A DNA stretch of 10,919 nucleotides, from contig JAQIWT010001407.1 of the NCBI GenBank assembly GCA_034696485.1, forward strand, positions 1-10,919. The letters run 5' to 3'. Below are positions 1 to 7,922 of the stretch, one piece after another. The stretch's first letter is position 1, and each line of letters begins with the position of its first letter. The notes below the pieces were generated by a model, which searched no databases, was not told the origin of the DNA, and was given only the letters and a program-made list of their open reading frames with translations. This stretch comes from Isohypsibius dastychi (Eukaryota; Tardigrada; Eutardigrada; Parachela; Isohypsibiidae). The position numbers were made by a program, and so were the translations under genes.

Positions 1-90
1 ATCTGGCTGTCCTGTTTTTCACGTCCTTGCCTTGCGTAATGTGTTCTTCCACTTTTGTGTTCTTCGTTACATATCCTCGTTCTAACGTGC

Positions 91-160
91 GGAATGAGCA
101 TTCCACACTTCCACAATATGCGATGTATAAAAGCGATGCACAACTCTACTGTTCAGTCAT
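91..160 (+). promoter_or_regulatory. Core promoter (TATA box plus initiator) of the orphan gene
   Basis: A TATAAAAG box lies at 126-133 and a TCAGTC initiator at 153-158. The presumed start A is at 155, so the first T of the TATA box sits at -29, the normal focused-promoter spacing in arthropods. This gives a 39-base leader rich in T and C before the ATG at 194. Just upstream, at 91-104, is GGAATGAGCATTCC: two inverted GGAATG half sites, the word recognised by TEAD/Scalloped factors. The box, initiator and spacing are read directly; factor binding is inferred. Confidence 0.72.
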
Positions 161-193
161 TCTCGTTCTTCATTCTCTTTTCCTCACTACATC

Positions 194-908
194 ATGGCCC
201 ATCAAATCCCCGATGAGATGCGTATTCGTCATATTCAAGAACGATTTGCCACTTATTTTGACATTATTAACGCTGGTCATCTGTGCGAGATCGAATGCCT
301 CCTGGAACGCGTACTGGAAATCATCGAAGAAGAAGGACAACCAACCATGCTGCGTGTGAAGCATTATGGATACCAACAGTGAGTAGGCTGTTCAATTCAT
401 TGTGTTTCTTGTATTCACCCAACATGTTAGTAGGGAAGAACTCATTCCACTGAGTTCCACTAAGCACGCTTTACGGGTCTTGATTGAGGACGATGAATTC
501 AGTTTGGCTGATGTGAATAACTACTTGCTGGCCAAAATCACCTCACGACGAATTATTCGAGTCGAGGGATTTCTGATTCCGCGGGAAGCTCATGGTGAAG
601 ACATGGAGGTTGCTATTTTAACGTAAGTCAGCTTCAGTAATCTGGCAGTTTGGAACAGAAAGTATTTATTCTTCAATTTTAGTGCCGTGGGAACTCTCGT
701 TTATACCACCGTTGGAGCAGCCGAGCTAATCCCGCAATGGCGTGAAAAGCTGGACGAGTATCGACAAAAGATTACGAACATTCTCGCACCGCTGTTCATT
801 CACGAATTTCCAGAGCTCACCGCAGAGGAACGCTTCCATGCAGTTCAACTATTTCATCCAATTGGCCCTGAAGAGGATGCCAAAATGTATTTTTTGAAAT
901 ACGGTTAG
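194..908 (+). CDS. Hypothetical 199-residue protein, three exons
   Basis: Exons are 194-378, 434-622 and 683-908, joined through introns of 55 bases (379-433, GTGAGT...TAG) and 60 bases (623-682, GTAAGT...TTTTAG). They total exactly 600 bases, that is 199 codons plus TAG. The ATG at 194 has a strong context (A at -3, G at +4) and lies 39 bases after the predicted start site. I do not recognise the family. The protein is acidic and charged, with no signal peptide or membrane segment. Residues about 8-48 look helical and end in a run of glutamates. Residues 63-67 (EELIP) and 138-142 (AELIP) are similar, and residues 144-180 contain another charged helical stretch. The first acceptor is a TAGTAG tandem, so a 200-residue form is possible using 431. 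No AATAAA follows; an AATAAT at 963-968 is the only nearby variant. GTTAGT at 904 could act as a donor, so a longer protein is not excluded. Confidence 0.74.
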
Positions 909-966
909 TCCTTGTATATTTCTCGTTGAAATTCTCGATGTATGCTTGCATTTTTTTGAGCGAATA

Positions 967-1020
967 ATTCCATGCTCATTTTGTGATTCTATACATTATT
1001 CCATGATTTTTTGTGATTCT
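967..1020. repeat. Diverged tandem direct repeat, two copies
   Basis: Copies at 967-990 and 998-1020 both begin ATTCCATG and end TTTTGTGATTCT, with a small difference in the middle. The period is 31 bases. It looks like a local duplication in AT-rich spacer DNA and no function is evident. Confidence 0.6.
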
Positions 1021-1389
1021 TTGGTGGTTATTTTTTGCCTATTTTAGTTCGTTTCGATTTCTTGTGATTTTTCAATTTTAGAATTTTTTTCCCGATGTTT
1101 TTACTGTTCGGATATTTTCTGCGATTTTTGTATCATTTAATGCACTGATTATGAATTTCTTGTCCTATCGTATTGCTGCAAACAAAATTCTGTTCCCATT
1201 TCCGGTTCGTTGTTTCGTGTGAGCACATGGTGATCTCGATAGAAAAAACCAAAACATTACACCATTCAGGCCAACGGACTTGCTCCAGATATAATTCAAG
1301 GTGTCAGTCTGTTCAAGGCCAACACATCTATTTTATTTGTTAAGATCAGTAATGTTTGATTCATGAGGTATTCATTCCACGCCAACAAA

Positions 1390-1417
1390 AATAATTTTGT
1401 CAAAATACAAAATTATT
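1390..1417. repeat. Small perfect inverted repeat
   Basis: The 11-base arms 1390-1400 (AATAATTTTGT) and 1407-1417 (ACAAAATTATT) are perfect reverse complements around a 6-base loop. The stem is almost all A and T, so it is weak, and chance is a reasonable explanation in DNA of this composition. Confidence 0.6.
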
Positions 1418-1947
1418 CAGCGAAAATTCACGCGTTTTTCCCTGCATCGGAAATGCCAAACTTTTTGGTGAATAACTGACTCAAAATGCTCCAGATGCTG
1501 TTTTTCCATGTGTGACATAAAATTGAAGTAAATCCTCGATTGGTAATTCAGTTGAGAAAACGGAAATCTTTGGCGTTTATCTTCCGATTCTTTCATACTT
1601 GAGCTAACCAATTCGCAATAACTGGCAGACGAAATTATTTTTAAAAGGCTGGAAAATATTACGCAGCATGAGCATTTCTGAAACACCGGAAATGCCGCAA
1701 TATCTCCTTCCATTTTTTATTTGGCATTCATTTTTATTTTTCTGAAGTTCGGAATTGTTTGGCAACACATATTTTTCACCACCGGAAGTGATTCTGACCG
1801 CGCATACATTTTTGGTATTTTTATCTTCCGAGTTGCGCTTCCAAGAAACGATCTCCAGTTTTATTCTCAAATGACCAGTACAGATATTGCAGTTTCGATT
1901 CTCGAAAACTGCAAAATCTGTCTGGTCCTACATACTTTCCTCCTCAC

Positions 1948-2163
1948 CAGCGTACGTGAATCAATTGATTACCATACTTCGAACCGCGACGTACGTCTCC
2001 TCCAATAAGTTCAAGCCACTTGCCTGTCTCCACTCAGTCAATCGATAGGGCAGAGGTGGCTTGAACTTATTGGAGGAGACGTATCTCTCCCAGAACCCGC
2101 AACGAGCAGGTCGAGTGACTGGCGAGAGAGACATCGTACGCTGTGACGTACTTACAGTACGAT
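1948..2163. repeat. Compact cluster of nested and adjacent inverted repeats
   Basis: Four inverted repeats fall within 216 bases. The outermost is CAGCGTACG at 1948-1956 against CGTACGCTG at 2135-2143. Inside it is a perfect 28-bp stem (1992-2019 against 2056-2083). Next comes CTCTCCCAG (2085-2093) against CTGGCGAGAGAG (2119-2130) with one bulge. Last is ATCGTAC (2133-2139) against GTACGAT (2157-2163), whose stem continues inward through CTGTGA and TTACAG with one bulged base and a G-T pair. No transposase is present and the flanks of the CAG...CTG ends show no matching target-site duplication. It could be a small foldback or MITE-like element, or a transcribed structured RNA. The pairing is directly visible; its nature is inferred. 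Confidence 0.6.
1992..2083. repeat. Perfect 28-bp inverted repeat with a 36-base loop
   Basis: Arms 1992-2019 and 2056-2083 are exact reverse complements over 28 bases. The stem can extend inward by a G-T pair and an A-T pair before mismatches. The loop contains TGCC and GGCA words that could pair again. Arms of this length without one mismatch are very unlikely by chance in a window this size, which suggests a recent inverted duplication or a selected structure. A pre-miRNA of this size would normally carry bulges, so an endo-siRNA hairpin or foldback element fits better. Confidence 0.85.
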
Positions 2164-2199
2164 AGAATGGATACGTGTTCTTCTTGAACGTTACATCAA

Positions 2200-2531
2200 T
2201 CAATGGTAAATTAATTTTGGATCCCACGTAGCAATTTTATCGGCAAAAATGACTGAATTTTAAAAGAGCCCTTTTTACTGAAAGTATTATAGACAGGTTG
2301 ACTGACAGATTTTCTTCTATGGTTAAACATTTACAGACATGATTTCGATGTCGCATCCGACTTACTGTGAACACTCAATAAGAAAAGAGCACAAGCAACG
2401 GAAAACAACATATACCACATGGCAAGTGGAAAAAGGAATGTAGCTGGAATTCCGTAACTTCCGACAACCAATCGATAACGGTTGACCTTCTCATCTCCTG
2501 TGCTCAACAAAAACTCAAACTTGCTAACCAT
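2200..2531 (-). CDS. Candidate small membrane protein, two exons (about 72 residues)
   Basis: The minus-strand ATG at 2531 sits in a strong context (ATCATGG). Exon 1 (2531-2366) encodes 55 residues: a short charged N-terminus (acidic and basic residues 13-20), then a hydrophobic segment at about 29-54, long enough to cross a membrane. It ends at a consensus GTAAGT donor (2365). With the acceptor after TTCAG at 2253, a 113-base intron is removed and exon 2 (2252-2200) adds 17 residues, including an aromatic and basic tail, before TGA. Frame is kept (219 bases). A second acceptor, CTTTCAG, would give a different tail. I do not recognise the family, there is no TATA box, and the nearest AATAAA downstream is at 1865-1860. 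If that is used, the hairpin cluster lies in the 3' UTR. This may be real or a chance open frame. Confidence 0.35.
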
Positions 2532-3577
2532 GATAAAAGTTGACTGCTTAAATCAAAGAGAATAAAGATTTCTATGTTGTTCAGTGCCGCGCATAACAAC
2601 GAACAACAGTTTTGATCTGTTTCACGTGCTCTGCTGTCCATCCGAGACCAGTAGATCGATAACTTCCCTGCTTAGTTGCTGAACGGGCACGAGAATAAGT
2701 AGAGCATTCTGAGAAATGAGTAAGCGAAGGACATGCATATAGGCAAGGCACGAAAATTATGCCAGATGGTGTGACCTCCATTTGGTCTGATCTGGTCCAG
2801 CTTGTCTGAACGGTCATTCGTGCACTCTGCGCAGAGTTGTGAGCTCCACTACTGAGGTGGACATCCGGCTAAGCGGTTGCGGGAGAGAAGGAGATTGAGT
2901 GAGTTAGTGTTGGTTGGTTCATTCAAGAGCACTAAAGAAGCAGGGCTGGAATCAAATTCTGTGAAAGGATCTTAAGCCGTGAAAGACGCAGAAGCTAAAG
3001 AGAAGTGCACTGCTAAATCTCCGTTTTTGAGTTTTAACTCGAATAGCGCCAAGATTCTTAATCATTTGATGAGATTATACCGGGGTATAATACCTGCAGG
3101 TACCAGTACAGTGAATGTGAAACGCGGAGGTCAGGATCCTGGTCAGGTACCAATTTCTCTTAAATAGTAGGCTGGAAGTGGAACGTGACATACAAGTCAG
3201 GGAGAACACCGCATCTCTGTACCTCCAATCAGCACTAAGGTTCTTGCAGTCAGGAGGATCTGAGTGAGCGCGAAAACAAGGTCGCTGAAAGTTCCCGTTA
3301 TATTTCTTGCACTTCTTGCAGAAATAAGCATGATCCATTGTTTGATCTTTGTAGAATTCAAAACCCAATCAGTTGGTTATTGTGCATGGACTGGAGCAGT
3401 CTGAAACTTCAGCCCCTCATGCTCGACCTTTTCAAGATTGGAATAACGCAAATCAAATATAATGGATCCGTTGCTTGAATTACACTCTTTCCACACTGGA
3501 CACGGTATCTCTGTGATCGCGACAAGATGAACGCTTGCTTCGGAATTATGCGCTCCAAAATTTCCCAATGCTCACAT
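2532..3577. other. Intergenic stretch with palindromes and no confident gene
   Basis: Short open frames occur on the minus strand (2581-2817, 3075-3368, 3377-3568). The last two are fairly rich in cysteine and residues typical of coding sequence, but I find no set of splice sites linking them into one protein, and none resembles a family I know. The plus-strand frame at 2979-3167 begins with GTG and lacks features. A perfect 14-base palindrome, ACTCTGCGCAGAGT, lies at 2824-2837. An unrecognised gene or pseudogene on the minus strand is possible here. Confidence 0.5.
3074..3152. repeat. Cluster of short palindromes with a 9-base direct repeat
   Basis: Three inverted repeats fall within 70 bases: ATTATACC and GGTATAAT separated by GG (3074-3091), TACCTGCAGGTA (3091-3102) and CAGGATCCTG (3132-3141). 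The word CAGGTACCA occurs at 3097-3105 and again at 3144-3152. All are read directly. No known element is recognised. Confidence 0.6.
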
Positions 3578-3583
3578 TTTATT
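3578..3583 (-). terminator. Polyadenylation signal AATAAA of the glucosidase gene
   Basis: The plus-strand TTTATT reads AATAAA on the minus strand, 50 bases beyond the TAA stop at 3633. This is a normal distance for a short 3' UTR, with cleavage expected about 10-30 bases further, near 3560. Confidence 0.7.
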
Positions 3584-3632
3584 CACCAACTTCAAAAAAT
3601 CGCAGTCAACGATAAACTCATACTGAAACCAA

Positions 3633-6600
3633 TTACGAAAGGTCGGCCATTATCAAAACGACTAAACTGGACCATCCAGTAAACGGATGTGATCCCTTTC
3701 CTTCTCCACTTTGATCCACATACTGTTCCCAAACAAATCCCGTTTGGATATACTGCTTATACATATTCGTCACCAGATTGCTCTTCAACTCCGCCGCCAA
3801 CGAAGCAGCTTTGCTCTGGAACGCTCCAGCGACATTCCCATAATGCCTCAGCGCTTTCCATAGCAAATAGTTCATATTGACCCAAATGGCTCCTCTCCAA
3901 TACGGCGGGTCATGCTCAGTGTTATGCTTCATGAACAACGCACTATTCTTTGCTAGTGACCGCACCCCAAACTCCGTCCATAATAACCCCGGATCACGGA
4001 TCTTTTCCAGCAACACCCCCAATTTCGGAGATGCAGGGTCGATGAGCCGAAGTAACAACGGGAATAGGTTGACGTATCCGAATGCGTCAACGTAACCTAT
4101 TTTAGGCTCACGGTCAACCAGACGGATCTTCTGAGCGGGAGGAGGTGGTGTTCCAGGCCGGCTTGGGGGGAGCGGTCGGGAGACCAGCCGGATGTGATTG
4201 GAGTGCCGGCCGTAGTCGGCGTAGGTTTGAAGCTCGGGGGACCAATGGAGCTGGTCTAGCCTGGCGTTGTTCTTGAGATATGCTTCTGCTTCACGATACG
4301 GACTGGAATTCTCGCCGATCTCTTCCGTGACTCTAAAACAACACATTCACTTGCCAGAACCGAGAACTTGAACTGATGGAACGCTTTTTCGGTTTCTTCA
4401 AACTTCGGCCAAAGAACATTTTTTTCCGCGAACTGAATTTGATTTAATTGCATTTAGAACATAATACATAACTGAAAACGCGAAGCATAAATTGACTGAC
4501 CTGGCAAGTATTCCTGCAGCATAAGCCATCCAACAATATAAGTCAACATGTCTCTCCTCTGTTCCCGGATGGGAAGCACGAGGATAGTCATCCAGTCCAG
4601 ATGTCAGAGTTTTCGGGTTGACTTCCCGCTCCGTCGTTTCATTCCTTCCCCTCCAACGATAACTTCCAGGTAGAATCCCTAATTGCGTCGCGTTGAACCA
4701 GTTATACCAAGCCTGCATTCTCGGAAGCGCGAACTCAAAAAATTTGAGCGTTTTATCGACTTCATCCGGTCGGTCCGGGTCGAGATTATCTAACATGGAT
4801 TCGATTGTTAGGAAAAAAGATGGCGGATTGGCGAAATCGCTGTTTTGAACCAAGAACTCTTCCGGAACTCGACTTCGTGCTTCTTCGCCGAGAATTTGCT
4901 CGCGGGCTATCCAACCGCGGGTGTTCATAAGGTTGAACCACGAGCTCATGATTTCGCGGGTCAAACCGACATCCCAACGGCTGATGACCAACTGATGGAA
5001 ACCTTCATCCCACAAGAAACCGCGTGGGAAGAAACTTCGGGATGGAACGGCGGTGAATAATCCTGCGAACGAAAAAAATGTCAGATCAATATTCCAACCG
5101 TCCTCCAAAATTATGAAAATATCAACCTTGAATATTACCTGATAAAAGTTGATCAGAAAGAAGAATCTCAAAAAGGCGAACTCCAAAAAGCATGCAGTCG
5201 GGGTTTGTTAACTGAATGTCATTCTCACTTTTTAATTTCGGTTCTGGATCTTAACGACAATTTCTATTGTAATTCCTGAATTCGAAAAACACTGCATCAT
5301 ACGAGATAACTGCGTATACGGTGATCTCATTTCTTCTGCGCATTTCCGGAAGTTTTAAATTTTTTCATTTTTAGTATCTGCCTATAATCCGATGCATTTT
5401 TTTAAAAAACGAATTACACCCACTATCTGAAACATTCACGAAAAATCTTCATCGAATAAAATAAATCAAAATAAATAGATCAAAAAAAAAATCAAAATAG
5501 ATCAAAAAAAATGAAATATAATTTCAAAAATAAGATAAAATTTCAAAATAAAATTACTGGTAAATTTTCCGATTATTTTCTGATTAATTTTTCACTTCAA
5601 AAACAGTTCATTTGACTCACAGGATTTTTGTGGGATTAAATCTCACGGAAGCTTACATCCCCTAATTATCCAAGCTTTTCTGGCTACGAAGTACGATGAA
5701 CCAAGAACCAAATAAAATTCGAAATTAATTCCGAATTTCCAAATGAAACTGAACCAAGATGAAAAACGAAAAGAAGTTTCCTTGTGATTCTGCTCGCAAA
5801 GTACGAACTCTACCTGTTTTCCAATATTTCGCTGGCGTAGAGGACCATTTCGACGCAACCAGCGACTCCCCATGAAAGTATCCAATTCCCCCGACCAAAT
5901 TACTCAAAGTCCTTCTCGCAAACTCCACTTCCGCTTCACTATATCCCGCCTCCTTAATCCCAAACACTTTCGCGAATTTCTCCTTGAACTCCCTCCTCCT
6001 TTTCGCGATCAAATCTCCCAACAGTCCCGGAGTTTCCAAATTCCCCAATCCGGCGCTACTCAAGTCCGATTTCAAAGGTTCATAAAACACATCCAGATTA
6101 AACTTCGCTTCCGCCGAAACTTCGTAGACGATCACATTCGGATTATTCGTAATTTGTCCGACTAATTTCAGCCCCTTTTCCCCATCCATCGTGATCCCAT
6201 TAAAAACCGTATCTCTCAGCGAAGTTACGCTCGGCGAATTCGCCGCGAGAAAGCTGCTGGAGACATAATTCCCTTCCGGTCGAAGTGAGACTTTAAAATA
6301 CCCCAAAGTTGGGGTGAAACCTTCCACTCCAGAAAATTGCCCGTCGGTCATTACGGGGGTTAATTCGCCCTTGTCTTCCAACCGGAAGTAGATGAATAAT
6401 CCGACACGGGAGATTTTCGGAGTGGGGGTGGCGGGTTTGATTCGTTCTTTGAGGAAATTGACGGTTATGGATGACTGCCAGTCGCTGGCGTGGTCGGTTG
6501 TGCGTTTATGGAAAGTGGTGGAAATATTCCATTCTTCGTCGTAGATTTCTTGATAACCGTAGTTCCGGCCGTCGTGTTCCTATGGGGAAAATGGAATGAT

Positions 6601-7818
6601 AGTCTGCGCAAACTCAAAGCGGAACGAATTAAAAACAAACTGATTTGTTCAAATAAAGCAAAATCAATTATCGAGCCGCAAAAAATATGATAAATCGAAG
6701 TCTTTAGATAATCACAAGCAGAGGAGAAATATGGAGACCGCAACGAGTTTTCAGGAAAACATTTCCCGGAGCAGAAATTTTGAATTTCAGTTAAAATTTA
6801 AAATAGTTATTAACGATTCAGTTATAATTTTCTAATGTTTTAATAAGGTGGTATTTATTTCCAACTATCGAAATTCTGATCAAAATTAGAACTGAGTAAT
6901 TTTATTCAAGCCTATATTCAAAATAATAATAATTTAAATTTAATCTGCCAGAAAAAATAAATGAAATGCAGATAAAACTAGTTCAGATAAAGTTCCAAGC
7001 AGAGAAAGTGCCATTTAACCACCTGTTCCCCATCAATAATAACAACTTAATTACTGGATAAAAATAGTGAACAATATTTGGAATTTAGGGGAAGATTTCA
7101 ATTTAAACAGCTGGTGTTTTTCTTAAGTTAAAAAAATCAAATTTAAACCATGAAGAATTTCAGCTCATCAACCATTTACAACGACACAACTAATATCCGC
7201 AAAATTAATTTCATAACAGCAGCAAAAATTTGATATTAAATTTCAATTCACAAATTAGATCTCTCCAATTTTTCATCTAGTGCAAAAATTCTAGATCGCC
7301 ATTTTTTTCTCGATTTGTCTCGAAGAATTCTTTACCTGCCATCCATAATAAAGCCCGTCATTCTGATCGCACAAATGATTCAACGCAAACTGATTCGAGC
7401 TATAAGAGAACCACATCATTCCAATATCCACCGAGCTCGGCGTTCGGCTGCGAATTCCAAAATATGCTCCTGGTCGATAAGTTCCCCACAAAAGCGAATT
7501 AACATAGCTCCGATCATAGGGAATTAAGGGTCCAACAAACGGCGAAAGCGTCTTCTGCTCCTCAAGATACGAATAAATAAAATACGACGCCACTGCAGCC
7601 AACACTCCAAAAACCGCTACAGCCAAGTAAGTCTTGCTGAAAAAGACATTTCCGGTCGATTTTTTCTTGGATTGTTTTTGAGGAGGTAAACGGGCAGTAA
7701 ATAAACGGGACTTGCTGGAGGAAGAACCGTTGACGTCGACACTTTCGCTTGACTCCGAAATCATGCTCGCAGACTGCCTTGGACCGGGAGCTCGATGCGG
7801 ATTCCGAGTTTTCGTCAT
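3633..7818 (-). CDS. MOGS: Mannosyl-oligosaccharide glucosidase (ER alpha-glucosidase I, GH63)
   Basis: The enzyme removes the outermost alpha-1,2-linked glucose from Glc3Man9GlcNAc2 on new glycoproteins in the ER lumen, the first step of N-glycan trimming. Exons are 7818-7336, 6579-5814, 5062-4501 and 4332-3633, joined in phases 0, 1 and 2. They total 2511 bases, or 836 residues, matching the usual family length of about 835. It is a type II membrane protein: a basic, serine-rich cytosolic tail, a membrane helix at about 64-84, then the lumenal part. WGTYRP is at 111-116 in the N-terminal domain. The C-terminal (alpha/alpha)6 catalytic domain has [17 protein letters not shown] at 423-439, ERHVDLYCW at 586-594 (the substrate-binding motif) and EHDPPYWRG at 743-751, which carries a conserved acidic residue of the active site. 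NxS/T sequons include one at 179. The ATG at 7818 has A at -3. Residues about 655-672 are proline-rich, probably a loop. The gene looks intact. Confidence 0.97.
4139..4190 (+). other. G-rich tract opposite the proline-rich loop of MOGS
   Basis: The plus strand, which is the template strand for MOGS, carries several G runs here, including GGAGGAGGTGG and a run of six G. It encodes the proline-rich stretch on the other strand. Some runs are only two G long, so G-quadruplex potential is moderate at best. Confidence 0.4.
4333..4500 (-). other. MOGS intron 3 (168 bases)
   Basis: Donor GTCAGT begins at 4500 and acceptor TGTTTTAG ends at 4333. Joining the two sides makes an arginine codon, giving ILAR followed by VTEEIGEN, which aligns with family members without a gap. 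An open frame inside the intron (4453 downwards) is therefore not an exon. Confidence 0.88.
5063..5813 (-). other. MOGS intron 2 (751 bases) with an A-rich simple repeat
   Basis: Donor GTAGAG follows CAG at 5814 and the acceptor is TTCGTTCGCAG. Joining gives a glycine codon and the family sequence [10 protein letters not shown]. The interior is AT-rich. Apart from the A-rich repeat at 5465-5511, nothing is recognised in it; no nested gene is seen on either strand. Confidence 0.9.
5465..5511. repeat. A-rich imperfect tandem repeat inside MOGS intron 2
   Basis: Two imperfect units (5465-5490 and 5491-5511) both begin ATCAAAATA and include AGATCAAAAAAAA. This is low-complexity DNA, likely from slippage, in an intron already dense in AAATA and AAAAT words. 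Confidence 0.6.
6580..7335 (-). other. MOGS intron 1 (756 bases), AT-rich
   Basis: The donor is GTAAAG after TGGCAG (exon end 7336) and the acceptor is TTTTCCCCATAG before GAACACGACGG. The join is in phase 0 and yields [15 protein letters not shown], as in family members. The interior consists of AT-rich stretches with many AATTT words. No gene, RNA or clear repeat is visible. Confidence 0.92.
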
Positions 7819-7841
7819 TTTTCCAGTCCAGAATAAATCAT
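7815..7841 (-). promoter_or_regulatory. Upstream ORF overlapping the MOGS start codon
   Basis: An ATG at 7841 opens an eight-codon frame (MIYSGLEK) whose TGA at 7817-7815 overlaps the MOGS ATG (7818-7816) in the sequence ATGA. The uORF start has T at -3, a weak context, while the MOGS start has A at -3. Leaky scanning or reinitiation would let MOGS be translated. A 5' UTR acceptor TTTGCTTTGCAG ends at 7848, so the uORF would be kept in the spliced leader. Confidence 0.5.
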
Positions 7842-7847
7842 AAATGG

Positions 7848-7922
7848 CTGCAAAGCAAAGAAATGTTTGAGATAGGCAAGGAAAACACTTCGTTTCAGGA
7901 ATATTTATCAATCAATCAATAC
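7848..7922 (-). other. Probable 5' UTR intron of MOGS (75 bases)
   Basis: The donor GTATTG follows CTACG on the minus strand (first intron base 7922) and the acceptor CTTTGCTTTGCAG ends at 7848. Its size resembles the other short introns here. The donor is not a perfect match, so the exact 5' end is uncertain. Confidence 0.4.

Larger units (their letters stand above)
909..1947. other. AT-rich intergenic stretch without a recognisable gene
   Basis: The stretch after the first gene is T-rich on the plus strand, with many runs such as GATTTTT and TTGTGATT. It includes a diverged direct repeat (967-1020) and a small hairpin (1390-1417). Two overlapping minus-strand open frames at 1417-1713 and 1604-1870 have no recognisable domain or clear splice structure. 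An ACCGGAAGTG word at 1781-1790 matches the ETS/GABP consensus but has no gene start beside it. An AATAAA on the minus strand (1865 down to 1860) could end a minus-strand transcript. Confidence 0.6.

Noticed and set aside
1270-1360. Possible fourth exon of the orphan gene after acceptor CATTCAG
   Set aside because: It would require the weaker GTTAGT donor at 904. The in-frame TAG at 906 gives a complete gene, and two frames are open in the short candidate exon, so neither is convincing.
1417-1870. Two overlapping minus-strand open frames of 98 and 88 residues
   Set aside because: No family resemblance, low-complexity lysine/asparagine-rich composition from AT-rich DNA, and no supporting promoter or splice pattern.
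1972-1992. tRNA T-arm-like word GGTTCGAA on the minus strand
   Set aside because: The flanking bases do not pair into a T stem and no other tRNA arms are present.
1948-2143. hAT-like element suggested by CAG...CTG terminal repeats
   Set aside because: The eight bases on each side do not match as a target-site duplication, and the terminal match is only nine bases.
1961-2227. 88-residue minus-strand open frame across the hairpin cluster
   Set aside because: It begins with GTG and reads through both arms of a perfect inverted repeat. No domain is visible, so it is more likely incidental to the repeat.
2581-3568. Series of minus-strand open frames with several cysteines, perhaps one broken gene
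   Set aside because: No consistent set of donors and acceptors joins them in frame and no family is recognised. Noted as an open question rather than a gene.
4334-4453. Minus-strand open frame that could be an extra MOGS exon between exons 3 and 4
   Set aside because: Joining exon 3 (4501) directly to 4332 restores an arginine codon and aligns with the family without insertion. An extra exon would need an implausibly short second intron.
7819-7911. 31-residue N-terminal extension of MOGS
   Set aside because: The frame opens with TTG, not ATG, and runs through a likely 5' UTR intron. The ATG at 7818 has a good context and gives the expected protein length.
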